8,677 nt of DNA from the NCBI GenBank assembly GCA_964421785.1, contig CAYQZG010000164.1, forward strand, positions 1-8,677, read 5' to 3'. This stretch comes from SKLM01 sp964421785 (lineage in GTDB: Bacteria > Chloroflexota > Anaerolineae > B4-G1). Every line of letters starts with the position of its first letter. Position 1 is the first letter of the stretch. Both the position numbers and the translations under genes were made by a program. This document shows, piece by piece, positions 1 to 6,019 of this stretch. The notes beneath the pieces were generated by a model. The model was not told the DNA's origin. It did no database searches and saw nothing but the letters and a program-made list of their open reading frames with translations.

Positions 1-2
1 TC

Positions 3-74
3 GAGGTCGATGCCTTCGAGGCTGTTCGCCCCCCTGAGCCTGTCCGGCCAAGCACGACGACGGCGAGGCAGTGA
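3..74 (+). CDS. possible C-terminal end of an upstream gene (partial)
   Basis: One frame is open from the left edge to a TGA at 72-74 and encodes 23 residues, beginning EVDAFEAVRPPEPVRP. The first half has the third-base G/C bias and acidic/hydrophobic mix of real coding sequence. The end is Pro/Thr/Arg rich and carries part of the CTGAGCCTGTC repeat (34-44). The two other forward frames also close before position 82, so nothing longer enters from the left on this strand. Too little is present to assign a family, and the frame could be chance. Confidence 0.3.
   Translation, partial: EVDAFEAVRPPEPVRPSTTTARQ
34..44. repeat. partial copy of the CTGAGCCTGTC short repeat
   Basis: CTGAGCCTGTC at 34-44 matches the first 11 bases of the longer copy CTGAGCCTGTCGAAGG inside the epimerase gene (6222-6237). 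After the match this copy continues CGGCC rather than GAAGG, so it is shorter or diverged. Short elements with this core are, as far as I recall, common in draft genomes of several phyla. Confidence 0.4.
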
Positions 75-121
75 CCTGTGAGCCGTTGTAGTGCCGTTGA
101 TCGTCAGGATGGAGCAGAGGT

Positions 122-1549
122 GTGGTAGTCTTCGTCGCCATCGCCCTGGCGGCGTATCTGCTAATGCTCGCACCCACCATCACCTGGGCACACATCATCT
201 GTTTCGAGGCCGACGTACCCCCGGGTGTGGATGTCCTCTCTGGCGCCGAATACGGCATAGAGGGCGCTGACAACATGGATATATTCGAGCAGCACGTCCG
301 AGATCTTCGTCAATGGATGAGGGAAAAAGGGGAGCGAGATAAGCCCTTCATCATCTCTGAGTACTCGGTCCTGTACAGTGAATTGTACGATGAATATCAG
401 GCCGATGGCAACGTGATAAGCATTGAGGATGTCTATGCGGATCCGGGAACGAATGGCATGTTTGATATTCAGTGTGACAACAATGATACGATTTCCTCGA
501 TCGAGATGTGGTTCACGTACGATTCAACTATCGGGCTCGACATATCAGAGGGTAACATAGAAGCCGTGGGGCGAGCCGGCGGTTGGTCGGTTAGCGCTGT
601 TGAGGATGATAGTGATGCTTCAGCAGTCGAGGTGCACATTCTCCTGTTCGATCTCTTTGGAGCTACTATCGATCCGGGAACCGGTGCGATCCTTTCGGTG
701 CCGTATGCACTGGATCAGGATGCCGCGGGTGCTTCGCTGCTGGATGTGACCGAGCTGCTCGTGTTGGACGCGATAAGCGATCCACTGCCCGTCACCTGGC
801 GGGATGGTACGTTCCACGTCAATGGGTCTTCACCAACGAACACGCCCACGAACACGCCGACCGCGACATCGACAGCGACGAGCACGGCCACGCCGACGGA
901 GACGCTTACGCCCAGCAGCACGCCTACGCCATCGGAGACGCCCACCCCCTCCAACACACCGACGGCGACAGAGACGGCGACGAGCACGGCCACACCGACC
1001 CAGACGCCCACGCCCAGCAACACGCCAACGGTGACGGAGACGAACACGCCCACGAACACGCCGACCGCGACATCGACAGCAACGAACACAGCCACGCCGA
1101 CGGCGACGGACACATCCACGCATACACCGACGGCGACGAGCACGGCCACACCGACGGAGACGCCCACGCCCAGCAACACGCCGACGGTGACGGAGACGAA
1201 CACGCCCACGAACACGCCAACCGCGACATCGACAGCAACGAACACGGTCACGCCGACAGCGACGGAGACACCCACGCGCACACCGACGGCAACGAGCACG
1301 GCCACGCCTACTGCGTCCGCCACACCCGACGCGGGAGGAGAGTCATATCTACCGATCATACTTGCGGGCACAGCTGGCACCTCCGAGACAGGATGCAGCT
1401 CTCTCCCCTTCCTGCCGGCTCTGCTTCGAGTGAAGCTCGAGGATAGCTCATCTCGAGGGCTTGAACGAGAGAGTCTAGGATGGAGCGCCGTCGTCCCGAC
1501 GGCTCGATGCAGCCGTTTCTCGCGGCGGCAAGATCCCGCGCTTGGGTAG
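122..1549 (+). CDS. mosaic secreted protein: DUF2723-like helix, glycosidase fragment, cohesin-like domain, Thr-Pro linker
   Basis: The 475-residue product has four unlike parts. Residues 5-24 (VAIALAAYLLMLAPTITWAH) match the first helix of the DUF2723 protein at 2036 (15 of 20 identical by hand) and could act as a signal or anchor. Residues 30-84 (ADVPPG...FRQW-like...ISEYSVL) match the region around the putative nucleophile Glu of the glycosidase at 3623-5939, about 29 of 55 identical. The rest of that barrel, including the acid/base Glu, is absent. Residues about 98-234 have a cohesin-like pattern (ADPG, FTYDSTIGLDI, a late DGTFHV strand). Residues 238-402 are a Thr-Pro-Ser-Ala linker. SYLPIIL (408-414) matches the end motif of the neighbours, and a 60-residue low-complexity tail carrying a hairpin repeat follows. 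The GTG start is the first in frame after a stop at 98-100. No well-spaced ribosome site is visible, so the start is uncertain. It is probably a recombinant gene and may be non-functional as an enzyme; a role as a surface binding protein is possible. Confidence 0.72.
   Translation: MVVFVAIALAAYLLMLAPTITWAHIICFEADVPPGVDVLSGAEYGIEGADNMDIFEQHVRDLRQWMREKGERDKPFIISEYSVLYSELYDEYQADGNVISIEDVYADPGTNGMFDIQCDNNDTISSIEMWFTYDSTIGLDISEGNIEAVGRAGGWSVSAVEDDSDASAVEVHILLFDLFGATIDPGTGAILSVPYALDQDAAGASLLDVTELLVLDAISDPLPVTWRDGTFHVNGSSPTNTPTNTPTATSTATSTATPTETLTPSSTPTPSETPTPSNTPTATETATSTATPTQTPTPSNTPTVTETNTPTNTPTATSTATNTATPTATDTSTHTPTATSTATPTETPTPSNTPTVTETNTPTNTPTATSTATNTVTPTATETPTRTPTATSTATPTASATPDAGGESYLPIILAGTAGTSETGCSSLPFLPALLRVKLEDSSSRGLERESLGWSAVVPTARCSRFSRRQDPALG
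833..1328. repeat. Thr-Pro low-complexity coding repeat with a 156-base higher-order unit
   Basis: The stretch encodes about 165 residues made of TPT, TAT, TET, SNT and STA tripeptide-like units built on ACG/ACC, CCG/CCC and GCG/GCC codons. Within it, a segment starting at 1013 recurs at 1169 (period 156 bases, 52 residues), beginning PSNTPTVTETNTPTNT in both copies and staying nearly identical to about 1318. This indicates a recent segmental duplication. Such linkers are typical of exported Chloroflexota proteins and are plausible O-glycosylation sites. The complementary strand is open only because of this composition. Confidence 0.85.
1487..1503. repeat. GCCGTCG hairpin repeat, loop TCC
   Basis: A perfect 7-base inverted repeat (GCCGTCG and CGACGGC) encloses a 3-base loop, TCC. 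The bases just before it, TGGAGC (1481-1486), also precede the copy at 3735, so the repeated unit is longer than the hairpin. The copy lies in the coding tail of the mosaic gene after the SYLPIIL motif, where it encodes the AVVPTA region. Compare the copies at 3705-3721, 3735-3751 and the one broken by the gap from 3807. Confidence 0.8.
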
Positions 1550-1559
1550 AGAGAGAATT

Positions 1560-1565
1560 GAGGAG
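1560..1565 (+). promoter_or_regulatory. ribosome binding site deciding the start at 1572
   Basis: GAGGAG lies 6 bases upstream of the ATG at 1572. This favours that start over the in-frame TTG at 1542, which overlaps the stop of the preceding gene and would place an unneeded charged stretch before the signal peptide. Confidence 0.7.
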
Positions 1566-1571
1566 ATTACG

Positions 1572-2039
1572 ATGATTGATCGACGCGTGCACCTGACATT
1601 GCTTGTCATCGCCCTGGCTGGAGCAGCCGCCCTTTTGCTGCCGGTGGGCATTACCCCCGCGTGGGCGACGCCAGCGCAGAGCCGACTTCAGCAGACGCTT
1701 CCTAAACCACGATCCATCAAGGGCACTGTCTTTGAGGATCAGGATCGCGATGGGGAGTTCTACATCGGAGAGCCGAGAATACCCGGGGTCTTAATAACCC
1801 TGACCAGTGAGATCACTGACACTCTCACCATGACCACTGATGTCGTCGGTAACTACACATTCACAGATCTCGTCGCTGGAGAGGTCTATACGGTCACGGA
1901 GAGCGATCTCCCGGGCTATTTCAGTACCTCACCCAACGTGGTAGCTGTGACGGCTTCCGCTACTGAGACACGTTTGGTCAACTTTGGTGACCATCCGTTC
2001 TTTAACATATTTCTCCCCATTGTCCTCAAGAGCCAATGA
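1572..2039 (+). CDS. small secreted SdrD B-like (Ig-fold) surface protein
   Basis: The product has 155 residues. Residues 1-32 form a signal peptide: charged MIDRR, a hydrophobic core rich in Leu/Ala/Val, and an AWA site ending at A32. Residues about 49-142 fit the SdrD B-like beta-sandwich: IKGTVFEDQDRDGEF (acidic DxDxDG, a likely calcium site), GEPRIPGVLITL, TTDVVGNYTFTDLVAGEVYTV, DLPGYFSTS and a closing VNFGD. The chain ends FLPIVLKSQ, the same kind of terminal motif seen in the two other secreted proteins here. A single domain makes this small for an SdrB protein, most of which carry several repeats. Its stop overlaps the next start as ATGA (2036-2039), so it is probably translationally coupled to the DUF2723 protein. 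A structural surface role or a role as glycosylation substrate is inference. Confidence 0.9.
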   Translation: MIDRRVHLTLLVIALAGAAALLLPVGITPAWATPAQSRLQQTLPKPRSIKGTVFEDQDRDGEFYIGEPRIPGVLITLTSEITDTLTMTTDVVGNYTFTDLVAGEVYTVTESDLPGYFSTSPNVVAVTASATETRLVNFGDHPFFNIFLPIVLKSQ

Positions 2040-3583
2040 TAGCCGTCGTTGCTATTGCACTGATCGTCTATCTCCGCACCTTGGCTCCCACCATTACGTG
2101 GAGTCACCACGGAGCCGATGGCGGGGACTTGATCACCGCCGTGGCCACGCGCGGCGTGCCGCACCCCCCCGGGTATCCGACCTATACGCTGCTGGGACGG
2201 ATCTTTCTCCTTATCCCGTGGGGGGATCGGGCTCATCGGCTGAATCTGATGTCCGCCGTCTTCGCGGCTCTTGCGGCCGGCCTCCTCTATCTTGCCTTGT
2301 TGAGCACCTTTCGGCTGTTCAGAAGCGGACAGCCCGGCCTCCCAGAACGGTTCGCGGCCGGGGCTGCGGCACTGGCCTTGGCCTTCTCGCCCCTATTCTG
2401 GTCCCAAGCTCTCATTACCGAGGTCTACACGCTCAACGCCTTCTTTGTCTCCCTGGTTGTCTACCTCGTGCTGCGCTGGATGGAGCAGCCCAGCGACATA
2501 ACCTTGAGCGCGATTGCCCTCGCTTGCGGACTGGGGATGGGCAACCACTTGACGATCCTCATGCTCGTCCCTGCGCTCTTGATCGTTCTCTGGCCCCGAC
2601 GGGAGCACCTGCCCGCCAGCGCTTGGGGCGCGATGACAGTGGGTCTCCCCTTCTTCCTGGGGCTCGGTGTCTACGCCTATCTCCCCATCGCGGCAGCTCA
2701 TCACCCTCCTGTCAATTGGGGAGACCCGAGCTCACTGCACGGTTTCTTCTGGACCGTGTCGGGTAGAATCTATCGAGAGTACTTTTTCGGTCTACCGCTC
2801 CGTCACCTTCCATCCAGGCTCTCCGCCTGGTCGGCCCTTGTCGTTCAGCAGACCGGCTGGTGGGGATTTATCCTCAGTCTGGTCGGCTGCTGGGCGCTCT
2901 GGCAGCGGGCAAGAGATGTCGCCCTTTTCTCATCGGTGCTCTTCCTTGCTTATTCCGCCTACGCCATTGGATACGATACCACCGATTCTCAGGTCAACCT
3001 CATCCCCGCTCTTCTCTTGTTTGCTCTGTGGTTGGGATGGGGCCTGGTGTTCTTGTTGGACGAGCTGGATCGGCTGAGCGATTCAACCGCCAGATTCGCT
3101 CATACTCTGTCCCTCGGCCTGATTCTACTGGTCCCCCTCTTGTCGCTGGCATGCAACTTCAGCTCCTTGGATGTGAGCGCCGACTCCGCAGCGCGAGACT
3201 ATGGCGCGGCTGTGCTGAAGGCGCTGGAGCCCAACGCCATCCTCGTCTCTCAGACCGATCGGCATACCTTCACCTTGTGGTACGTCCGCTACGCGGAGCG
3301 GAGACGTACTGATGTGGCCCTCTTCGATGCTGATCTCTTGCACTTCGCATGGTATCGCGCCAATGCCGGTCACGTCCATCCTGACATTGTACTGTCCGAC
3401 AGAGTCGCCGTGGCGATGGGGACCAGGCCGCCAGGGCTGTCGCTGCATCTCTCGGCCCTGGTCGAGGACAACTGGGATACCCATCCCATCTACTTCACCG
3501 ATCCCGGCTCACAGGTGAAGAATCGCTACCGGCTCTCCCAGGAGGGAGCGGTCCATCGGGTGATAGGTCTGCGAGAAGGCTGA
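2036..3583 (+). CDS. DUF2723 family polytopic membrane glycosyltransferase (GT-C type)
   Basis: This 515-residue integral membrane protein has roughly ten hydrophobic segments (about 2-20, 71-92, 105-123, 133-148, 157-187, 200-221, 266-290, 297-312, 322-342, 355-375) and a soluble C-terminal part from about 380. The family signature is clear: YLRTLAPTITW, an acidic loop with D28 and D31 after helix 1, and VPHPPGYPTYTLLG at 41-54, then RLNLMSAVFAAL and SQALITEVYTLN. Acidic residues in the first loop of GT-C enzymes usually bind the lipid-linked or nucleotide donor. Human TMEM260, which has this domain, is reported to be a protein O-mannosyltransferase acting on Ig-like IPT domains; the acceptor here is unknown. 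The ATG overlaps the stop of the SdrB-like gene as ATGA, and no separate ribosome site is needed. The N-terminus begins almost directly in helix 1, somewhat shorter than many relatives. A paralogous helix 1 opens the mosaic gene at 122. Confidence 0.92.
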   Translation: MIAVVAIALIVYLRTLAPTITWSHHGADGGDLITAVATRGVPHPPGYPTYTLLGRIFLLIPWGDRAHRLNLMSAVFAALAAGLLYLALLSTFRLFRSGQPGLPERFAAGAAALALAFSPLFWSQALITEVYTLNAFFVSLVVYLVLRWMEQPSDITLSAIALACGLGMGNHLTILMLVPALLIVLWPRREHLPASAWGAMTVGLPFFLGLGVYAYLPIAAAHHPPVNWGDPSSLHGFFWTVSGRIYREYFFGLPLRHLPSRLSAWSALVVQQTGWWGFILSLVGCWALWQRARDVALFSSVLFLAYSAYAIGYDTTDSQVNLIPALLLFALWLGWGLVFLLDELDRLSDSTARFAHTLSLGLILLVPLLSLACNFSSLDVSADSAARDYGAAVLKALEPNAILVSQTDRHTFTLWYVRYAERRRTDVALFDADLLHFAWYRANAGHVHPDIVLSDRVAVAMGTRPPGLSLHLSALVEDNWDTHPIYFTDPGSQVKNRYRLSQEGAVHRVIGLREG

Positions 3584-3595
3584 GCCTGGCTCAGC
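3579..3595. repeat. palindrome over the DUF2723 stop codon
   Basis: GCTGAGCCTGGCTCAGC is a perfect 8-base inverted repeat around a single T, with the TGA stop (3581-3583) inside its left arm. There is no T-run after it, so it is a poor intrinsic terminator. The CTGAGCCTG core resembles the repeat at 34-44 and 6222. It could be an mRNA stability hairpin or a relic of that repeat family. Confidence 0.55.
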
Positions 3596-3606
3596 CTACC
3601 AGCCGC

Positions 3607-3614
3607 AAGGAGGT
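3607..3614 (+). promoter_or_regulatory. strong Shine-Dalgarno for the glycosidase-like gene
   Basis: AAGGAGGT lies 8 bases before the ATG at 3623. It is the best ribosome site in the window, and it sits upstream of the repeat block and gap. It therefore argues that translation of the glycosidase-like protein really begins at 3623 and passes through the repeats, rather than starting at the TTG at 3999 just after the gap. Confidence 0.8.
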
Positions 3615-3622
3615 CGGCGACC

Positions 3623-5939
3623 ATGAGAAGAGGAGTAGGTCATTCTATCTCCCATATGGGTAGGAGGATAAGCCTGTGCCTGGCCTCTCTACTCCGTATG
3701 GGGCGCCGTCGTCTCGACGGCCTTCCTATGGAGCGCCGTCGTCTCGACGGCCTTCCTCCGGCTAAGAGGATAAGCCTGTGCCTGGCCTCTCTACTCCGTA
3801 TGGGGCGCCGTCGTCTCGACNNNNNNNNNNNNNNNNNNNNNNNNNNNNNNNNNNNNNNNNNNNNNNNNNNNNNNNNNNNNNNNNNNNNNNNNNNNNNNNN
3901 NNNNNNNNNNNNNNNNNNNNCTCGACGGCCTTCCTCCGGCTAAGAGGATAAGCCTGTGCCTGGCCTCTCTACTCCTCTCGCTGCTCCTTGCCGGCCTCTT
4001 GGTCAAAGGTGCCGCTTCTGTCCTCTACCCCTCGCCGCACGAGCGTTTCGGGTTTGCCTATACCGGGACGGGAGGCTCTGGTGGGCTGGAGACGTACGAT
4101 GTCGAGCAGCTTCATGCGGGTTGGTATCTCAACTGGACGGTCGACCGTGACCCTTCTCGTGTGGGAGGGCTGGAATACGCCCAGATGATCCGACTCCACC
4201 AGATGACCGAATGCTGGCCGGAGCGGATTCGCGACAGAGATCTGTGCCCCTACACCGAACCCTACACCTACATCCTCAGGTCGCCCAACAGCCGTGCTTA
4301 CGTCGTCTCTACCGCCCAGGCCAACCCCGGATCCCTCTGGCTGATCGGCAACGAGATGGATCGCTACGACTGGGGAATTCGGGATCCGGGTAACCCCGGA
4401 GAGTACGTGGTTGCCCCAGGGGGGCAGGATGAGATGCTGCCTCAGGTCTACGCACAGGCCTACCACGAGTTCTATCATCTGATCAAGGGTGCTGATCCCA
4501 CGGCTCGCATCGCCATCGGCGGGGTCGTGCAGCCGACACCCATACGCCGCCTCTACCTGGACAAGGTGCTGGACAGCTATCAGGATCGCTACGGGGAGCC
4601 CATGCCGGTCGACGTGTGGAACATCCACAACATGATTCTGCGGGAGGAGGTGGGGAGCTGGGGTGCCGATGTCCCGCCGGGCATAGATGCCGAAGAGGGT
4701 TCCCTGTACACCGTCCAGGATCACGACGACATCGATGTCTTCGAACGCCATATTGTGGAGTTTCGTCAGTGGATGGAGGAGAAGGGGCAGAGAGAGAAGC
4801 CCCTCATCGTCTCCGAGTATGGGATCCTTATGCCTCGAGACTATGGCTTTGAGTGCCCAACGGTCACTACTTTCATGACGGCCACTTTCGACTATATGAT
4901 GACGGCCACCGACGATGCCTTGGGGTATCCCGCCGACGAGAATAGGCTGGTGCAGCGCTGGGTTTGGTACAGCTTGGACGACCATGAATTCGAGGGGGAA
5001 AGCTCTTGTAGCCATCTCTTCGACCCTCAGCAGGAGGTCATCACGTATACGGGCCATGTCTTCGCCGACTACATCCTGCAGAACGATTTGATCGTCCCCT
5101 ACCGTGATCTTCGCCCTGTCACGTTGACGCTCTCCACGTCGGATCAGAGCGTGCCGCTATACGGGCAACCTACGACGCTGACCCTGGCCTCGCGCGTGGT
5201 CAACTGGGGCAACGATTCGACCCTCTCCTTCACGGTCAGCTTCTCCCACGCCATGAGCTTGCTGGAGACGTTCTCCGTCCCTGGCCTCGCGCCCCGCTAC
5301 GATGGGGAGGTGGTCCTTGATACCGAGTGGACCGGTCCTGTTACCGGACCGGCTATCTTCCGGGTTCACGCCGATTCGACGGATCGGGTGGACGAGGGCA
5401 GGGAGGACAACAACGTGCTGACGGCGACGTTGGACGTCGACCTGGCCGTCGAGGACGTGACCAGCTCCCCGCCGCTGGTGGAGCCCGGACATACGGTCGA
5501 CGTCGAGGTGACCGCGCGGTTGTCGAACCACGGCGATGTCACTGTCCGCGACGTCGCTTGCCAGCTCCGAGACGTTGGAGGCGACGAAACCATCACCACG
5601 ACCACCGTCGCAGAGTTGGCGCCTGGTTCTGTGGAGGACGTGTCGTTCACATGGCCACAGCGGCCGGTGGGGCGCTATCTCGCCGAGGTGGTCGTTGACC
5701 CGGAGGAGCTCGTCACCGAATCGGACGAGGAGAACAACCGCACGCGGCGGAACATACTGGTGGCAAGCTGCCGCGTGTTCCTGCCTGTGGTGGCTAGCTC
5801 GAAGAGCCCGACGCTGGCTCGTGACCCTGCACGATCCTCTCTGCCACATCTCTTCGCTGTGGACAAACGCACGAGATATGCCAAGCGCGCCGTGTCCGCC
5901 ATAGGCGGTCGACGACGGGACGAGGCCAATCACCTTTGA
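3623..5939 (+). CDS. secreted glycosidase-like protein with two CARDB domains; signal peptide expanded by repeats; contains assembly gap
   Basis: The true start is very likely ATG 3623. The frame runs through a repeat block into the N gap and resumes after it with RISLCLASLLLSLLLAGLL, a typical signal-peptide core. As drawn, the frame shifts only because the gap placeholder is 100 bases, not a multiple of 3. Numbering from the TTG at 3999, residues 10-365 look like a clan-A (beta/alpha)8 glycosidase: FGFAYTG, LHAGWYLNW, WLIGNEMD with putative acid/base E119, VDVWNIH, and PLIVSEYG with putative nucleophile E273, then RWVWYSLDD. Residues about 372-478 and 482-588 are two CARDB-type domains; each ends with an acidic DEGREDNN or ESDEENN signature. 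RVFLPVVASS (592-601) is the terminal motif, followed by a 45-residue Arg-rich tail of no recognisable family. Substrate is unknown, and a non-catalytic role cannot be excluded. The protein would be exported and surface-located. Confidence 0.85.
3665..3974. repeat. in-frame repeat array in the signal-peptide region, interrupted by the gap
   Basis: A 30-base segment encoding RISLCLASLL occurs three times: 3665-3694, 3767-3796 and 3945-3974. The first two are exactly 102 bases (34 codons) apart. Between them lie two tandem 30-base units (3698-3727 and 3728-3757) that differ at one base and encode MGRRRLDGLP and MERRRLDGLP. Each carries the hairpin GCCGTCG-TCT-CGACGGC (3705-3721, 3735-3751). A third hairpin starts at 3807 and is cut by the gap, and CTCGACGGC resumes at 3921. 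Every complete unit is a multiple of 3, and all copies share one reading phase, so the array lengthens the leader without a frameshift. Confidence 0.9.
3821..3920. other. assembly gap of 100 N
   Basis: Exactly 100 N are placed inside a repeat unit, with CTCGAC both directly before (3815-3820) and directly after (3921-3926). The length is almost certainly a placeholder. The flanks fit either a 6-base overlap (no missing sequence) or 24 missing bases that restore the two-hairpin unit. More copies would add 30 or 102 bases each. All of these keep the frame of the gene open. Confidence 0.95.
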
Positions 5940-5981
5940 GATCCATCGTCCCTGGATCGACCGCTGACATAGGACGCGGTC
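5940..5981. other. two small inverted repeats between the glycosidase-like gene and the epimerase gene
   Basis: Directly after the stop, GATCCA (5940-5945) and TGGATC (5953-5958) can pair around 7 bases. Next, GACCGC (5959-5964) and GCGGTC (5976-5981) can pair around 11 bases. Neither has a following T-run. They could form a weak terminator or an mRNA end structure separating the two gene groups, or an operator for the epimerase promoter. Confidence 0.4.
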
Positions 5982-5993
5982 TGATAGTACATA
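5964..5993 (+). promoter_or_regulatory. possible promoter for the epimerase-dehydrogenase pair
   Basis: CTGACA (5964-5969, five of six matches to TTGACA) and TACATA (5988-5993, weak -10) are separated by 18 bases. They lie in the one sizeable spacer of the lower half of the window, 26 bases before the epimerase start. The -10 match is poor, so this is a suggestion only. Confidence 0.25.
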
Positions 5994-6002
5994 AACGTGA
6001 GT

Positions 6003-6008
6003 AGGAGG
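6003..6008 (+). promoter_or_regulatory. Shine-Dalgarno of the epimerase gene
   Basis: AGGAGG ends 11 bases before ATG 6020 and only 2 bases before the in-frame TTG at 6011. The TTG is too close to be used, so the ATG is chosen. Residue 1 then falls a few residues before the nucleotide-binding strand, as usual for the family. Confidence 0.65.
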
Positions 6009-6019
6009 TATTGAGGCGT

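Noticed and set aside
715..1380. Long Val-rich open frame on the - strand opposite the Thr-Pro linker
   Set aside because: It is the mirror of ACG/CCG/GCG codons; it has no start signal, domain or non-repetitive sequence, and ends with the linker.
1984..2766. 260-codon + strand frame overlapping the DUF2723 gene start
   Set aside because: It overlaps a full-length conserved membrane protein in another frame and gives a Arg/Ser/Pro-rich product without hydrophobic segments.
3579..3595. Intrinsic terminator after the DUF2723 gene
   Set aside because: The palindrome has no following T-run and the next ribosome site begins 12 bases later, so read-through into the glycosidase-like gene is more likely.
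3665..3974. CRISPR array or insertion sequence ends
   Set aside because: Repeats are 30-base tandem coding units with no spacers and no transposase; the structure is better described as an in-frame hairpin repeat array.
3999..4001. TTG as the start of the glycosidase-like protein
   Set aside because: It would remove the signal peptide, has no ribosome site, and follows the gap by chance; the strong AAGGAGGT and ATG at 3623 fit better.
3969..5057. 362-codon open frame on the - strand within the glycosidase-like gene
   Set aside because: The + strand encodes clear signal peptide, catalytic and CARDB motifs; the - frame shows no family pattern and arises from GC-rich codon bias.
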